NCBI GenBank assembly: GCA_965657545.1
Contig: CBFHOG010000002.1
Span: 118,261-182,260, forward strand
DNA: 64,000 nt
Reading direction: 5' to 3'
Source: UBA7446 sp965657545
Lineage (GTDB): Bacteria > Bacteroidota > Bacteroidia > Flavobacteriales > Flavobacteriaceae
Shown here one piece after another: positions 26,767-36,059 of the stretch. A program made the translations under genes and the position numbers. Below the pieces are notes generated by a model. The model was not told the origin of the DNA. It did not search any database and saw only the letters and a list, made by a program, of their open reading frames with translations. The number at the start of each line of letters is the position of its first letter. Positions within the stretch are counted from its first letter, which is position 1.

Positions 26767-26802
26767 CTTTAATACCTTGCAGCTAAGCCCTGCGCCTTAG
26801 GC

Positions 26803-28209
26803 TTATTTCTTTTCCCAGAGATTGTTCATTTCTTCTAGTGTCTTGCCCTTTGTTTCAGGTACGTATTTGAGAACTAATACAGCAGCTAATACAGACATGA
26901 TTCCGTATATCCAATAAGCAAAGCCATTGTTGAATGTATCAACTAGATATGAATTTTCATTCATTACTGGGAAGGTTGCTGATACCAGCCAATTGGAAAG
27001 CCACTGGGCTGCTACCGCAATAGGCATGGCCTTGTTGCGAATGTCGTTCGGGAAAATTTCAGCAAGTAGTACCCAGGTAACCGGCCCCCAACTCAACGCA
27101 AATGCAGCTACATAAACCATCATACAAATAAGCGCAGCGTATCCGCCTATCTCAGCATAAAATGCAAATCCTAAGGCAATCATGGCAACTGCCATGCCTA
27201 CCGCTCCAATAAACATCAACGGTTTTCGTCCGTAATTGTCTACCGTTTTAACAGCGATAATGGTAAATAGGAAGTTTACAATTCCAACAATAATAGTCTG
27301 TAATAAGGCAGCATCTGTACCCAAGTCTAAGGTTTTGAAAATCTCGGGTGCGTAGTACAAAACAACATTAATCCCCACAAACTGCTGAAATACAGAAAGT
27401 AAGATACCAATGATGACAAGTCCCCAGCCGTATGTGAGTGCGCTATTGGTTTTAACAACAAGTGTGTTTTTGATATCGCTTAAAATACTTTGTGCTTCGC
27501 TCTCGCTATTTACTTTCTTTAGAATTTCTAAAGCCTCTGCTTCTTTGTTGTGAGAGACCAAAGATCTCGGCGTATCCGGCACAAAATATAAGAGTGCTAA
27601 GAATATACTTACGGGTACCAATTCGGAGGCAAACATATAGCGCCACCCTATGTCATTGAGCCATGTATCATCACCGCTTAAAGCAATAAAATAATTTACA
27701 AAATAGACAACCATAAAACCACCTACAATGGCCAACTGGTTATAAGATACTAATTTTCCCCTATCCTTGGCCGGAGCAATTTCGGCAATATAAACAGGTG
27801 ACAACATGGATGCTATACCTACGCCGATACCCCCAATAAATCGATAAATCATAAATACGGTTGAAAGCGTGTGATCGCCTTGACCAAGTGGTTGAAAAAA
27901 CAATTCTGGAAGCGCTGAACCAAGTGCCGAAATAAAGAATAAAACACCTGCGATTACCAGTCCTTTTTTTCTTCCGAGTTTCTTACCCACGAGCCCAGCA
28001 AGAGCACCACCCAATATACACCCAATGAGTGCAATGGAAACAAGCCATCCTTTTAATGAACTGGCGGCTAGCTCGTCTAGCCCTTTGGGTTCAATAAAAA
28101 AAGCGTCTAGCGAACCTACGGTACCAGCAATGACACCCGTGTCATAACCAAAGAGCAGGCCTCCCAGCGTAGCGACTAAAGTTAATCTTAGTAAATATGA
28201 TTTTTGCAT
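26803..28209 (-). CDS. xylE: Sugar:H+ symporter of the sugar porter family (xylose transporter)
   Basis: 468 residues with 12 membrane helices. Sugar porter signatures are all present: GGLLFGYDTGVIAG in helix 1, GKKLGRKKGL in loop 2-3, RFIGGIGVGIASMLSPVYIAEIAPAKDRG, QQFVGINVVLYYAPEIF in helix 7, and PETKGKTLEEM at the C-terminus. It follows xylA by 13 bases, making xylose the likely substrate, although arabinose or glucose porters look alike. It is the last gene of the xylB-xylA-xylE unit. Confidence 0.9.
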   Translation of the reverse strand: MQKSYLLRLTLVATLGGLLFGYDTGVIAGTVGSLDAFFIEPKGLDELAASSLKGWLVSIALIGCILGGALAGLVGKKLGRKKGLVIAGVLFFISALGSALPELFFQPLGQGDHTLSTVFMIYRFIGGIGVGIASMLSPVYIAEIAPAKDRGKLVSYNQLAIVGGFMVVYFVNYFIALSGDDTWLNDIGWRYMFASELVPVSIFLALLYFVPDTPRSLVSHNKEAEALEILKKVNSESEAQSILSDIKNTLVVKTNSALTYGWGLVIIGILLSVFQQFVGINVVLYYAPEIFKTLDLGTDAALLQTIIVGIVNFLFTIIAVKTVDNYGRKPLMFIGAVGMAVAMIALGFAFYAEIGGYAALICMMVYVAAFALSWGPVTWVLLAEIFPNDIRNKAMPIAVAAQWLSNWLVSATFPVMNENSYLVDTFNNGFAYWIYGIMSVLAAVLVLKYVPETKGKTLEEMNNLWEKK

Positions 28210-28222
28210 GACAGTTTTGGTT

Positions 28223-29542
28223 TTAAATGTGGTTATTTAGAATGTTTTCCAAAAACTCTTGTTTACCACTAGCAGGCTTAATATCAGAAGTACTATTGCT
28301 TGCAATAGCATACAAATCATTTAAAGATAGTTTTCCTTGTTCAAAATCACTTCCTTTTCCAGCATCAAATGAAGCATATCTGTCTTGAACAAACGATGTG
28401 AAATTCGTGTCGTTTAATACTTTATCGGCAACCAAAAGACCTCTGGCAAAGGTATCTGCACCGCCAATGTGCGCATGGAATAAATCATCTAAGTCTGTAG
28501 AGTTTCTTCTAATTTTAGCGTCAAAATTAACACCTCCACCTTGAAGTCCGCCAGCTTTTAAGAAAACCATCATGGCTCTAGCAGCCTCCTCAATGTTATT
28601 GGGAAACTGATCGGTATCCCAGCCGTTTTGATAATCACCTCTATTGGCATCAATACTACCAAGCATGTTGTTATTGGCAGCTACGGTAAGTTCATGCTCA
28701 AAGGTGTGTTGTGCTAAAGTGGCATGATTTACCTCAATATTCAATTTAAAATCATCTTGAAGCCCATATTTATGTAGGAATCCAATCGAGGTAGCAGCAT
28801 CAAAATCGTATTGATGTTTGGTTGGCTCAGACGGTTTTGGCTCAATAAAGAACGTCCCTGTAAACCCTTGTGAACGTGCATAGTCTTTGGCCATGGTTAA
28901 AAAACGTGCCATGTGATCTTGCTCGCGTCCCATGTCCGTATTTAACAACGACATATATCCTTCGCGTCCACCCCAGAACACATAGTTTTCACCATTGAGT
29001 TTCATGGTAGCATCCAGTGCCATTTTAACTTGAGCACCTGCATAGGCAACTACATCAAAATCAGGGTTGGTAGCCGCGCCGTTCATATACCTTGGATTGG
29101 AAAAGCAATTGGCTGTACCCCACAGGAGTTTAATCCCGGTTGCATCTTGTTTTGTTTTGATATAATCTGTGATGGCTTCTAATCGTTTTTCTGATTCTGC
29201 TAGAGAGCCACCTTCTTGAATTAGATCATAATCATGAAAACAAAAATAATCAAAGCCTATTTTGGAAATAAATTCAAAAGCAGCATCTGCTTTGTCTTTT
29301 GCTGCTTGAACGGGGTCATTATTTTGATCCCAAGGGAAATTTTGAGTACCTGGACCAAAGGGATCGGAACCTTGGCCACAGAAGCTGTGCCAGTAAGCAA
29401 TAGCGAATTTGAAATGTTCGCGCATGGTCTTGCCAGCTACAACTTGGTCTGGATTGTAGTATTTAAATGCCAAAGGGTTGTCGGATGCTTTTCCCTCGAA
29501 TGTAATTTTTGGTACTCCCTTGAAATATTCTTTATCTCCCAC
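28223..29542 (-). CDS. xylA: Xylose isomerase
   Basis: Converts D-xylose to D-xylulose (also glucose to fructose). The 439 residues fit class II enzymes with the N-terminal extension. Visible landmarks: YWHSFCGQGSDPFGPGT, FCFHDYDL with the catalytic His/Asp, VFWGGREGY, FFIEPKPSEPTKHQYDFD (metal Glu and Lys), NIEVNHATLAQHTFEHE and GSIDANRGDYQNGWDTDQFP. It starts 7 bases after the xylB stop codon, so the two are co-transcribed. Confidence 0.97.
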   Translation of the reverse strand: MGDKEYFKGVPKITFEGKASDNPLAFKYYNPDQVVAGKTMREHFKFAIAYWHSFCGQGSDPFGPGTQNFPWDQNNDPVQAAKDKADAAFEFISKIGFDYFCFHDYDLIQEGGSLAESEKRLEAITDYIKTKQDATGIKLLWGTANCFSNPRYMNGAATNPDFDVVAYAGAQVKMALDATMKLNGENYVFWGGREGYMSLLNTDMGREQDHMARFLTMAKDYARSQGFTGTFFIEPKPSEPTKHQYDFDAATSIGFLHKYGLQDDFKLNIEVNHATLAQHTFEHELTVAANNNMLGSIDANRGDYQNGWDTDQFPNNIEEAARAMMVFLKAGGLQGGGVNFDAKIRRNSTDLDDLFHAHIGGADTFARGLLVADKVLNDTNFTSFVQDRYASFDAGKGSDFEQGKLSLNDLYAIASNSTSDIKPASGKQEFLENILNNHI

Positions 29543-29549
29543 GGTTTAA

Positions 29550-31031
29550 TTATTTATTTATTATTGTATTAAGTTCTTTTTCCCATTTTTCATAGGCTTC
29601 TACATAGGCGTCTGCGTTTTTTTGGGGCGTATAACTGCTCACGTAATCATTATTAGAAATACGTTCTCCAAAAGCGGCCAAATTATCGTGGCGCACCGAA
29701 GCAGCTCTAGCTGCACCAATGGCACCGGTTGTATTGTAAATTTCAATCTCTTGTCCAATCAAGGATGCGATGGTATTTGAGAAAACCTCAGATCTGAACA
29801 GGTTGTCATTTCCAGCTCTAATGACATGCAACGGCGTATTGTCGTTTTTAATGAATTTCATTCCATAAATAAATGAAAAGGCAATTCCCTCTAAAGTAGC
29901 TCTATAAACAGTACCGTTTGTATGCTTGTTTAAATTCAAATTAAGCATACGTCCCCCAACGTTTGTATTCCCAAGCATACGTTCGGTGCCATTTCCAAAA
30001 GGCATTATGGACAAGCCATTAGACCCCACAGGTTCCGCACTAGCAAGTTGATTCATGTGGTTATAACTATCAGCACCTGTATTGTTTTTCATCCAGCGGT
30101 ACTGAATACCTGCGCCGTTTATGCACAATAATTTCCCAATAACAGGGGACTCTTGTGTATAGTTTACGTGTGCAAAATTATTAATACGCTCCAACTCATT
30201 CGTATGCATATTATCGGTAAGCGCGTACACCACTCCCGATGTCCCACCAGTGGAAGCAACCTCACCTGGCTTCATTACATTTAATGCTAAAGCGTTATTA
30301 GGCTGATCCCCTGCGCGATACATTATAGATGTGCCTGGCTGTAGCCCAGAATCCATTGCTGCTTGTTGATTAACCACTCCTTGAAGCGTAAAGTTATCAA
30401 CTACATCAGGTGTCATGGAAACATCGATATCATAAAAATCCAAAAGCCAGTTTGCTGGCTTGTGTGTTTTGTAATCCCAAAGTGTTCCTTCGGAAAGGCC
30501 ATTTACAGTTGTCGTTATATCGCCAGAAAACTTGTAAGCGATATAATCGCCAGGGAGCATATATTTATAAACCTTATCATATACTTCTGGCTCATTGTCA
30601 CGAACCCATTTTAATTTGGAAGCTGTAAAATTTGCAGGGCTATTGAGTAAGTGCTCCTTACATTTTTTTGTACCTAAGGCTTTGAAGGCTTCATTTCCAA
30701 TAGCAACTGCTCGACTGTCGCACCATATGATGGCATTTCTAAGTGGTGCCCCGTTGCGATCTACCACAACCAAACCATGCATTTGATAAGCAATGCCAAT
30801 ACCGTTGATTTTTTTGGAGTCAATTCCCGTTTGCTTCAATAGTTTTTTTGTTGCTAAACAAACGAGCTTCCACCACAGTCCGGGGTCTTGTTCTGCCCAT
30901 GAATTTTCTGGGCTTATCATCCCCATCTCTCCTTCAGGCTCATGCGTTACGGCAATTTATTTGCCTGTCTTTACCTCGATAATGGCGGCCTTTACAGAAG
31001 AACTGCCAATATCATATCCAATGTTATACAT
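29550..31031 (-). pseudogene. xylB: Xylulokinase with an in-frame nonsense codon near the N-terminus
   Basis: FGGY-family kinase that phosphorylates D-xylulose. From the ATG at 31029-31031 the frame reads MYNIGYDIGSSSVKAAIIEV, then KTGK, a TAA at 30957-30959, and continues IAVTHEPEGEMGMIS into the intact remainder of the protein. The first segment holds the phosphate-binding DIGSSS loop, so a product restarted at the internal ATG (30926, 458 residues) would lack it and should be inactive. One C-to-T change (CAA to TAA) would explain the stop. The rest shows no other damage (GDQPNNALALNV, STGGTSGVVYA). It could be a recent mutation or a sequencing error. Confidence 0.85.
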
Positions 31032-31419
31032 AGATGAAGTTCATATATAATTAAAATCCACAATTTTTACTAAATACGTTTAAATAGAATTTAAGCTTTC
31101 ATTGTAGTAGTGTTTAAAATAGCGAATTTCATATTTTTCACATGTGTTTCTATTGAAATCTAAGCATCATAACAATAGAAAAAACATTAGTACTAGACTT
31201 TTTGTACAAAATGGTGGTTTGGAATTTCAGATTTAGACTTCAGAACATACGTGCTTACCAATTTTTCAATCCCTTTGAGTGTGACTACATTAATCGCACT
31301 ATCATCTAAGAACTACAACAGTTGGTTGAGAACATAAGAAATTACAAACGTCCTAGTCTTGTTTTCTGAGAAAAAAACCAATTACCTCTATAAAATAATC
31401 TATAATGAAAATATAAAGA
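31032..31419. other. AT-rich spacer upstream of xylB
   Basis: No supported gene. It should hold the xylB promoter, but no good TTTG/TAnnTTTG pair was found on the minus strand. A 39-codon open stretch (31193-31312, minus) is preceded by a stop and matches nothing recognised. Confidence 0.4.
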
Positions 31420-31545
31420 GGTTGTCTTAAAAGCTACATTTTGTCAATCTGAACTAGTTTCAGATTCCATTTATCTATTGATAATCAATTTTTTAAGATT
31501 CTGAATAAATTCAGAATGATAGGTTTTCATACTTTTTAGACAGCC
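31420..31545. mobile_element. MITE-like element, about 126 bp
   Basis: The ends form imperfect inverted repeats, GGTTGTCTTAAAAG (31420-31433) and the complement of GGCTGTCTAAAAAG (31532-31545). Inside are two palindromes, AATCTGAactagtTTCAGATT-like and TTCTGAataaatTCAGAA. No coding sequence. The left internal part recurs at 57.85 kb. A target-site duplication is not obvious. The ends resemble those of insertion sequences, which suggests a non-autonomous element. Confidence 0.55.
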
Positions 31546-31660
31546 TTTTGCATACCCAATTGCGTTGTTTTCGAAACAGTGGTTAATATTTTACAAAACC
31601 TTAAAGATTTAATTTAAAACGTATTGACACATTTTGGGTGCTTTTTTTTACTTTTCAAAG

Positions 31661-32404
31661 ATGAAATATTTATATATCAGCCTCGTCTTGTTATTCGTTA
31701 TATCCCCTGCGATTTCTCAAGAAATTCAGCTTTTTGGACATAGAGGTGCTAAAGGTCATGCGCCAGAAAACACGGTGGTTTCTGTGAAGAAGGCTTTAGC
31801 TTTTGACGTTGATGGTGTTGAAATCGATGTGTTTCGTTGCCAATCAGGAGAAATTGTTGTTTTTCATGACAAATCACTTGATAAATTAACCAACGGTAGT
31901 GGAAAAATTGAAGAGAAAACATTAAAACAACTTAGCACGCTAAAAGTACTGGGAAGTGAGCCTATTCCAACGCTTGACGAAATCATTGATGTTATTAATG
32001 GAAGTGCCCGACTTAATATTGAACTTAAAGGAAAAAATACCGCAGAGGGGGTATTTTATATAATGAAGAAAGCCATTGAAAGTGGTCGTTGGAAAGCGGA
32101 TCAGTTGTTTGTTTCTAGTTTTGACTGGGATGAGTTACGCGATTTTAAAAAGCTTACAACTGAATTTGGCATTGCGGTCTTAACAGAAAAGAATCCCCTT
32201 GACGCAATTCCGGTTGCCCGTGAGCTCAATGCGTTTGCAATTAATCCCAAGCATAGTCATTTGACGCAGAAAATAATAAACGATATTCACAGTGAGGGGT
32301 TTGAAATCCACACATGGACTGTAAATAAAAAAAATCGAATCGAAGAACTCATTTCTTGGGGAGTTGATGGGGTTATTACCGATTTTCCTGATGTGATTTA
32401 TTAA
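31661..32404 (+). CDS. Glycerophosphodiester phosphodiesterase, exported
   Basis: Hydrolyses glycerophosphodiesters to sn-glycerol-3-phosphate and an alcohol. 247 residues from ATG 31661, chosen because it opens directly into a signal peptide (MKYLYISLVLLFVISPAISQ); an upstream ATG at 31634 adds nine unlikely residues. The GDPD barrel starts with FGHRGAKGHAPENT (catalytic His and Arg) and GVEIDVFRCQSGEIVVFHDKSLDKLTNG-type metal-binding motif, and ends with HTWTVNKKNRIEELISWGVDGVITDFPD. It is a single gene with its own terminator. Confidence 0.93.
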   Translation: MKYLYISLVLLFVISPAISQEIQLFGHRGAKGHAPENTVVSVKKALAFDVDGVEIDVFRCQSGEIVVFHDKSLDKLTNGSGKIEEKTLKQLSTLKVLGSEPIPTLDEIIDVINGSARLNIELKGKNTAEGVFYIMKKAIESGRWKADQLFVSSFDWDELRDFKKLTTEFGIAVLTEKNPLDAIPVARELNAFAINPKHSHLTQKIINDIHSEGFEIHTWTVNKKNRIEELISWGVDGVITDFPDVIY

Positions 32405-32430
32405 GAGCAAAAAAAAACGCTAAAAACAAA

Positions 32431-32456
32431 AAACCCGCAACAATCGTTGCGGGTTT
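32431..32456 (+). terminator. Terminator after the GDPD gene
   Basis: Perfect stem AAACCCGCAA/TTGCGGGTTT with a short loop and T residues after it on the plus strand. Its A-rich 5' flank would also let it end the tRNA transcript coming from the right. Confidence 0.85.
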
Positions 32457-32458
32457 TG

Positions 32459-32544
32459 TACTGAAGGCGGGACTTGAACCCGCACGAACATTACTGCTCA
32501 TTGGATTTTAAGTCCAACGTGTCTACCAATTCCACCACTTCAGC
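32459..32544 (-). tRNA. tRNA-Leu (anticodon TAA)
   Basis: 86 bases on the minus strand: acceptor GCTGAAG/CTTCAGT, D-arm with GGTAGAC, anticodon stem TTGGA/TCCAA around CTTAAAA (anticodon TAA), a long class II variable arm, and GGTTCAAGTCC in the T-arm. CCA is not encoded. Confidence 0.95.
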
Positions 32545-32557
32545 TTGGACTAAAAAA

Positions 32558-32581
32558 GAGCGAAAGACGGGATTTGAACCC
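32558..32581 (-). pseudogene. 3' fragment of tRNA-Gly
   Basis: 24 bases identical to the 3' end of the complete tRNA-Gly at 32690-32761 (T-arm and acceptor strand). It is joined on its 5' side to a GC-rich palindrome instead of the rest of the tRNA. Confidence 0.75.
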
Positions 32582-32634
32582 CTGCCTGTACTGTCCGTTC
32601 CGCACAGCGGGCGGCAGGCAGGCGCGACTTGTCG
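32581..32634. repeat. GC-rich palindromic repeat next to the tRNA-Gly fragment
   Basis: CCTGCCTG (32581-32588) pairs with CAGGCAGG (32614-32621); an inner CTGT/ACAG stem and a following GCGAC/GTCGC palindrome add structure. The CTGCCTGCCG core recurs at 58762-58777, also inside a tRNA fragment. It resembles a REP-type dispersed palindrome and is far richer in GC than its surroundings. Confidence 0.6.
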
Positions 32635-32689
32635 CTTTGTTTTGTTATAAATAAAATTGGCTTTATAAATAACACTTTCAATTAACTTG

Positions 32690-32761
32690 AGCGAAAGACG
32701 GGATTTGAACCCGCGACCCTCACCTTGGCAAGGTGATGCTCTACCCCTGAGCTACTTTCGC
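32690..32761 (-). tRNA. tRNA-Gly (anticodon GCC)
   Basis: 72 bases on the minus strand: acceptor GCGAAAG/CTTTCGC, D-arm AGCTCAGGGGTAGAGC, anticodon arm TCACC-TTGCCAA-GGTGA (anticodon GCC), T-arm GCGGGTTCAAATCCCGT. CCA is not encoded. It is flanked on both sides by partial copies of itself. Confidence 0.95.
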
Positions 32762-32782
32762 ATTTTATTTCAAGCCCTGAGT

Positions 32783-32833
32783 GACCCTCATACGCCTTTG
32801 GCGTATGATGATATACCCCTGAGCTACTTTCGC
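32783..32833 (-). pseudogene. Degenerate tRNA-Gly copy with a palindrome in the anticodon arm
   Basis: The first 20 bases match tRNA-Gly exactly (32814-32833). The copy then diverges into CATACGCC/GGCGTATG, a perfect palindrome in place of the anticodon arm, and resumes with TGAGGGTC as in the intact gene before losing similarity. It cannot fold as a functional tRNA. Confidence 0.65.
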
Positions 32834-32876
32834 AATTGGAAGGCAAATGTAAGAAAATCTCCCTTTTCTTAGAAAA

Positions 32877-35456
32877 CTATTTTTCAAGTTTTCGTTTTAA
32901 TGCATTGAGCTGCATAAGTGCCTCTACAGGCGTGAGCTCATCGATGTTAAGCGCCAAAATTTGCTTCCGTAGATCTTCTAGCAACGGATCGTCCAACTGA
33001 AACATGCTCAACTGCATTGGTTGTTCACCAGTCTCGGTGGCGTGTCGTGTGGCTTCCAGTTGCTGCAACATATGTTTGGAACGTTCCAAAATCCATTTGG
33101 GCATTCCTGCCATTTTTGCCACATGAATTCCAAAGCTATGCGCACTTCCTCCTGGAACCAACTTCCGTAAAAACAATACATCGTCTGCTGTTTCTTGCAC
33201 CGAAACGTTGTAGTTTTTAATACGGTCGAATTGTGATGACATCTCATTCAATTCATGATAATGCGTGGCAAATAAGGTTTTCGGTTTAGTCGGATGCTCA
33301 TGCACATACTCCGCCAAAGCCCATGCGATTGAAATACCATCATAGGTACTTGTACCACGTCCGATTTCATCCAATAATATCAAGCTACGCGCCGAAATAT
33401 TATTCATTATCGCTGCCGTTTCGTGCATTTCTACCATAAAGGTTGACTCGCCTTTGGAAATATTATCGCTTGCGCCTACTCTAGTAAAAAGCTTATCTAC
33501 AATGCCCAACCGCACTTCTGCTGCAGGCACATAACTACCCATTTGCGCCAACAAAACAATAAGCGCTGTTTGACGTAAAATGGCAGATTTTCCCGACATA
33601 TTCGGCCCTGTAATCATGATGATTTGTTGCTCGTCATTATCCAAATACACGTCATTTGGAATGTATGGGCTTTCATGTGGGAGTTGCTGCTCAATAACGG
33701 GATGTCTGCCTTGAACAATCTCAAGTGAAGCGTTTGACACAAACTCGGGACGACAATAATTTTGTCTTGTGGCCAACAAAGCAAATCCACTAAGCACATC
33801 CAATTGTGCCACACAACGCGCTGTAGTTTGCAACGATTGAATATGAGGAAAGAGATATTGAATCAATTCATTAAACAACTGAAGTTCCAAAACTGCAATG
33901 CGTTCCTCAGCACCTAAAATTTTGGTTTCATACAATTTCAGTTCGTCTGTAATATAGCGCTCTGCATTAACTAAGGTTTGCTTGCGCACCCATTCTTCTG
34001 GAACCTTGTCTTTGTGTAGATTTCGCACCTCAATGTAATAGCCAAAAACATTGTTAAAGGCAATTTTCAACGATGGTATCCCGGTACGTTCCGTTTCGCG
34101 CTCCAACATGGCATCTAAGGTGTCACGGCCGCCTTGCGCCAATGCACGTAACTCATCAAGCTCTCCCGAAACACCTGCTGCAATGGTTGTGCCTTTGCCC
34201 AGTTGTGTTGGCGCTTCTGCATCTAACCATCCTTTGATATGTCCTTGCAATTCTGTGCTATTTTCTATGCGTGCTAAAAGTGGGGCAACAGCAGAGGCAT
34301 CAGCAAGTAATGTGGTGAGTTTGGTTGTTTGCGCAAGGGCAATCTTTAACGCATTTACTTCTTTGGGATTGATACGTCCTGTAGCAATTTTAGCCACCAA
34401 ACGCTCAATGTCATTCATCTGCTTTAAACAAGTAATGACTTGCTCATGTTGTGTGGCGTTTTCAGTAAAATAACTGACACTATCCAAGCGTTGATTAATA
34501 CGCTCAACATTGGTTTGCGGTGCGGTAATCCACCTTCGGAGCAGTCTTCCGCCCATAGCTGTAGCGGTATGATCGATTACATCCAATAACGTAATCGCTT
34601 CTGGAGCATTGGGGGAAATAAGTTCTAAATTTCGAACCGTAAAGCGATCCATCCAAACTTGTTGTTGGGGATTGTGCCGTTTTAATTGTGCCAAATGACC
34701 CAATTTGGCGTGTTCCGTTTCTGAAAGATAATGCAATACTACTCCAGCAGCAATCATTCCAATATCGGCACCGTCAAAGCCAAATCCTTTAAGTGTTTTG
34801 ACTCCAAAATGCTGCATAAGCTTGTCCGAGGCATATTCGGTTTGAAACACCCAATCTTCTAACAAAAAATAGGGGAGATTATCGCCTAAAATCGCTGCAA
34901 TGGCTTTGCGTTGAGGCTTAGCAATCAGTAACTCTTTTACTTCTAACTGTTGCAAAAGAGCCGCAATTTCAGCCGTGTTGCCCGCTGCCCATTGAAACTC
35001 TCCAGTAGAAATATCTAAATATGCAAATCCTAAGGTATTTTGTTGCACATATAGTGCGCCTAAAAAATTATTGCTTTTTTCGTCTAAAACGCCATCAGTC
35101 ATAGTAACCCCGGGAGTAACCAATTCGGTTACACCTCGCTTTACAATTTTTTTGGTGAGTTTAGGGTCTTCCAATTGGTCGCAAATAGCAACCCGTTGAC
35201 CGGCGCGTACTAATTTTGGCAAATAGGTGTGCAACGAGTGATGTGGAAACCCTGCCAATTCTGTTTCGCTAGTGCTTCCAGCCCCACGCTTGGTAAGCAA
35301 AATCCCTAAAATACGTGCTGCTTTCACTGCATCTTGCCCAAAGGTCTCGTAAAAATCACCTACCCGAAATAGCAATATCGCATCAGGGTATTTCACCTTG
35401 ATTTGATTGTATTGCTTCATCAAGGGTGTTTCTTTGGCTGTTTTCTTTGCGGACAA
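32877..35456 (-). CDS. mutS: DNA mismatch repair protein MutS
   Basis: Recognises mismatches and starts repair with MutL. 859 residues with the MutS1 layout: mismatch-binding N-terminal domain with the intercalating FYE motif (LLFRVGDFYETFGQDA, Phe and Glu about residues 31-33), connector, levers and clamp (FNNVFGYYIEVRN), then the ATPase with Walker A GPNMSGKSAILRQTA, LLDEIGRGTSTYDG (Walker B) and FATHYHEL. Full family length, no breaks. Divergent from the TrmH-family gene. Confidence 0.98.
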   Translation of the reverse strand: MSAKKTAKETPLMKQYNQIKVKYPDAILLFRVGDFYETFGQDAVKAARILGILLTKRGAGSTSETELAGFPHHSLHTYLPKLVRAGQRVAICDQLEDPKLTKKIVKRGVTELVTPGVTMTDGVLDEKSNNFLGALYVQQNTLGFAYLDISTGEFQWAAGNTAEIAALLQQLEVKELLIAKPQRKAIAAILGDNLPYFLLEDWVFQTEYASDKLMQHFGVKTLKGFGFDGADIGMIAAGVVLHYLSETEHAKLGHLAQLKRHNPQQQVWMDRFTVRNLELISPNAPEAITLLDVIDHTATAMGGRLLRRWITAPQTNVERINQRLDSVSYFTENATQHEQVITCLKQMNDIERLVAKIATGRINPKEVNALKIALAQTTKLTTLLADASAVAPLLARIENSTELQGHIKGWLDAEAPTQLGKGTTIAAGVSGELDELRALAQGGRDTLDAMLERETERTGIPSLKIAFNNVFGYYIEVRNLHKDKVPEEWVRKQTLVNAERYITDELKLYETKILGAEERIAVLELQLFNELIQYLFPHIQSLQTTARCVAQLDVLSGFALLATRQNYCRPEFVSNASLEIVQGRHPVIEQQLPHESPYIPNDVYLDNDEQQIIMITGPNMSGKSAILRQTALIVLLAQMGSYVPAAEVRLGIVDKLFTRVGASDNISKGESTFMVEMHETAAIMNNISARSLILLDEIGRGTSTYDGISIAWALAEYVHEHPTKPKTLFATHYHELNEMSSQFDRIKNYNVSVQETADDVLFLRKLVPGGSAHSFGIHVAKMAGMPKWILERSKHMLQQLEATRHATETGEQPMQLSMFQLDDPLLEDLRKQILALNIDELTPVEALMQLNALKRKLEK

Positions 35457-35507
35457 ATCGTGGGTTTAGTTCGTGCTAATTTACCAATTTTAGCCAAACA
35501 CAATCCG

Positions 35508-35515
35508 TACATTTG
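35508..35515 (+). promoter_or_regulatory. TAnnTTTG box just before the TrmH-family gene
   Basis: TACATTTG ends five bases before the ATG at 35520. With the usual distance from this box to the start site, the transcript would begin at or next to the start codon. The -33 element is weak (TTTT). Confidence 0.45.
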
Positions 35516-35519
35516 CAAT

Positions 35520-36059
35520 ATGCGAAAATGGACCATGGAGGAACTGAATCGATTGGATGTAGCTGGTTTTAAAGCTGCACCAAAAACAAATATCATTTTG
35601 GTTTTGGATAATATTCGCAGTAGAAATAATGTTGGCGCCATTTTTCGCACCGCAGACGCATTTCGAATTTCAGAGATTGTGCTTTGTGGTATTACACCAA
35701 GACCGCCACACAAAGACATTCACAAAACAGCGTTGGGCGCAACAGAGAGTGTGAATTGGCGTTATGAAGATTCTGCTGAAAATGCAGTAACTAAATTGCA
35801 ACAATCCGGTGCGCATTGCTTTGCCGTGGAGCAAGCCCAAGGGGCTGATTTTTTGAATGAAGTCAAGCCCAATCCAAACCAAACTGCTGTGTTGGTGTTG
35901 GGCAATGAAGTTCAAGGGGTTTCACAAGAAGTTATTGATGTGTGCGATACCGCAGTAGAAATCCCACAATTGGGAACAAAACATTCATTAAATGTAGCCA
36001 CTTCTGCCGGCGTGGTATTGTGGCACTTTTTTATGCATTTGCGTCCAGCTGCGCATTAA
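35520..36059 (+). CDS. TrmH/SpoU-family RNA 2'-O-methyltransferase
   Basis: 179 residues from ATG 35520; upstream in-frame ATGs would read through the opposite-strand mutS start region and add an unrelated tail. The SPOUT fold is shown by the N-terminal motif NIRSRNNVGAIFRTADAF, the middle VLVLGNEVQGVS, and the C-terminal IPQLGTKHSLNVATSAGVVLWHF that forms the SAM knot. The target (tRNA or rRNA ribose) is not determinable. The 3' end overlaps the convergent folK-dnk gene by 29 bases. Confidence 0.9.
   Translation: MRKWTMEELNRLDVAGFKAAPKTNIILVLDNIRSRNNVGAIFRTADAFRISEIVLCGITPRPPHKDIHKTALGATESVNWRYEDSAENAVTKLQQSGAHCFAVEQAQGADFLNEVKPNPNQTAVLVLGNEVQGVSQEVIDVCDTAVEIPQLGTKHSLNVATSAGVVLWHFFMHLRPAAH

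Noticed and set aside
31193..31312. Open minus-strand stretch of 39 codons (LDDSAINVVTLKGIEKLV...)
   Set aside because: It is bounded by stops at both ends, has no start codon of its own and matches nothing recognised. It may be a gene remnant, but support is too weak.
32687..32872. 61-codon ORF over the tRNA-Gly region
   Set aside because: It is an artefact of the antisense of tRNA-Gly and its broken copy.
34051..34473. 140-codon plus-strand ORF
   Set aside because: Antisense to mutS, whose frame is intact and conserved.
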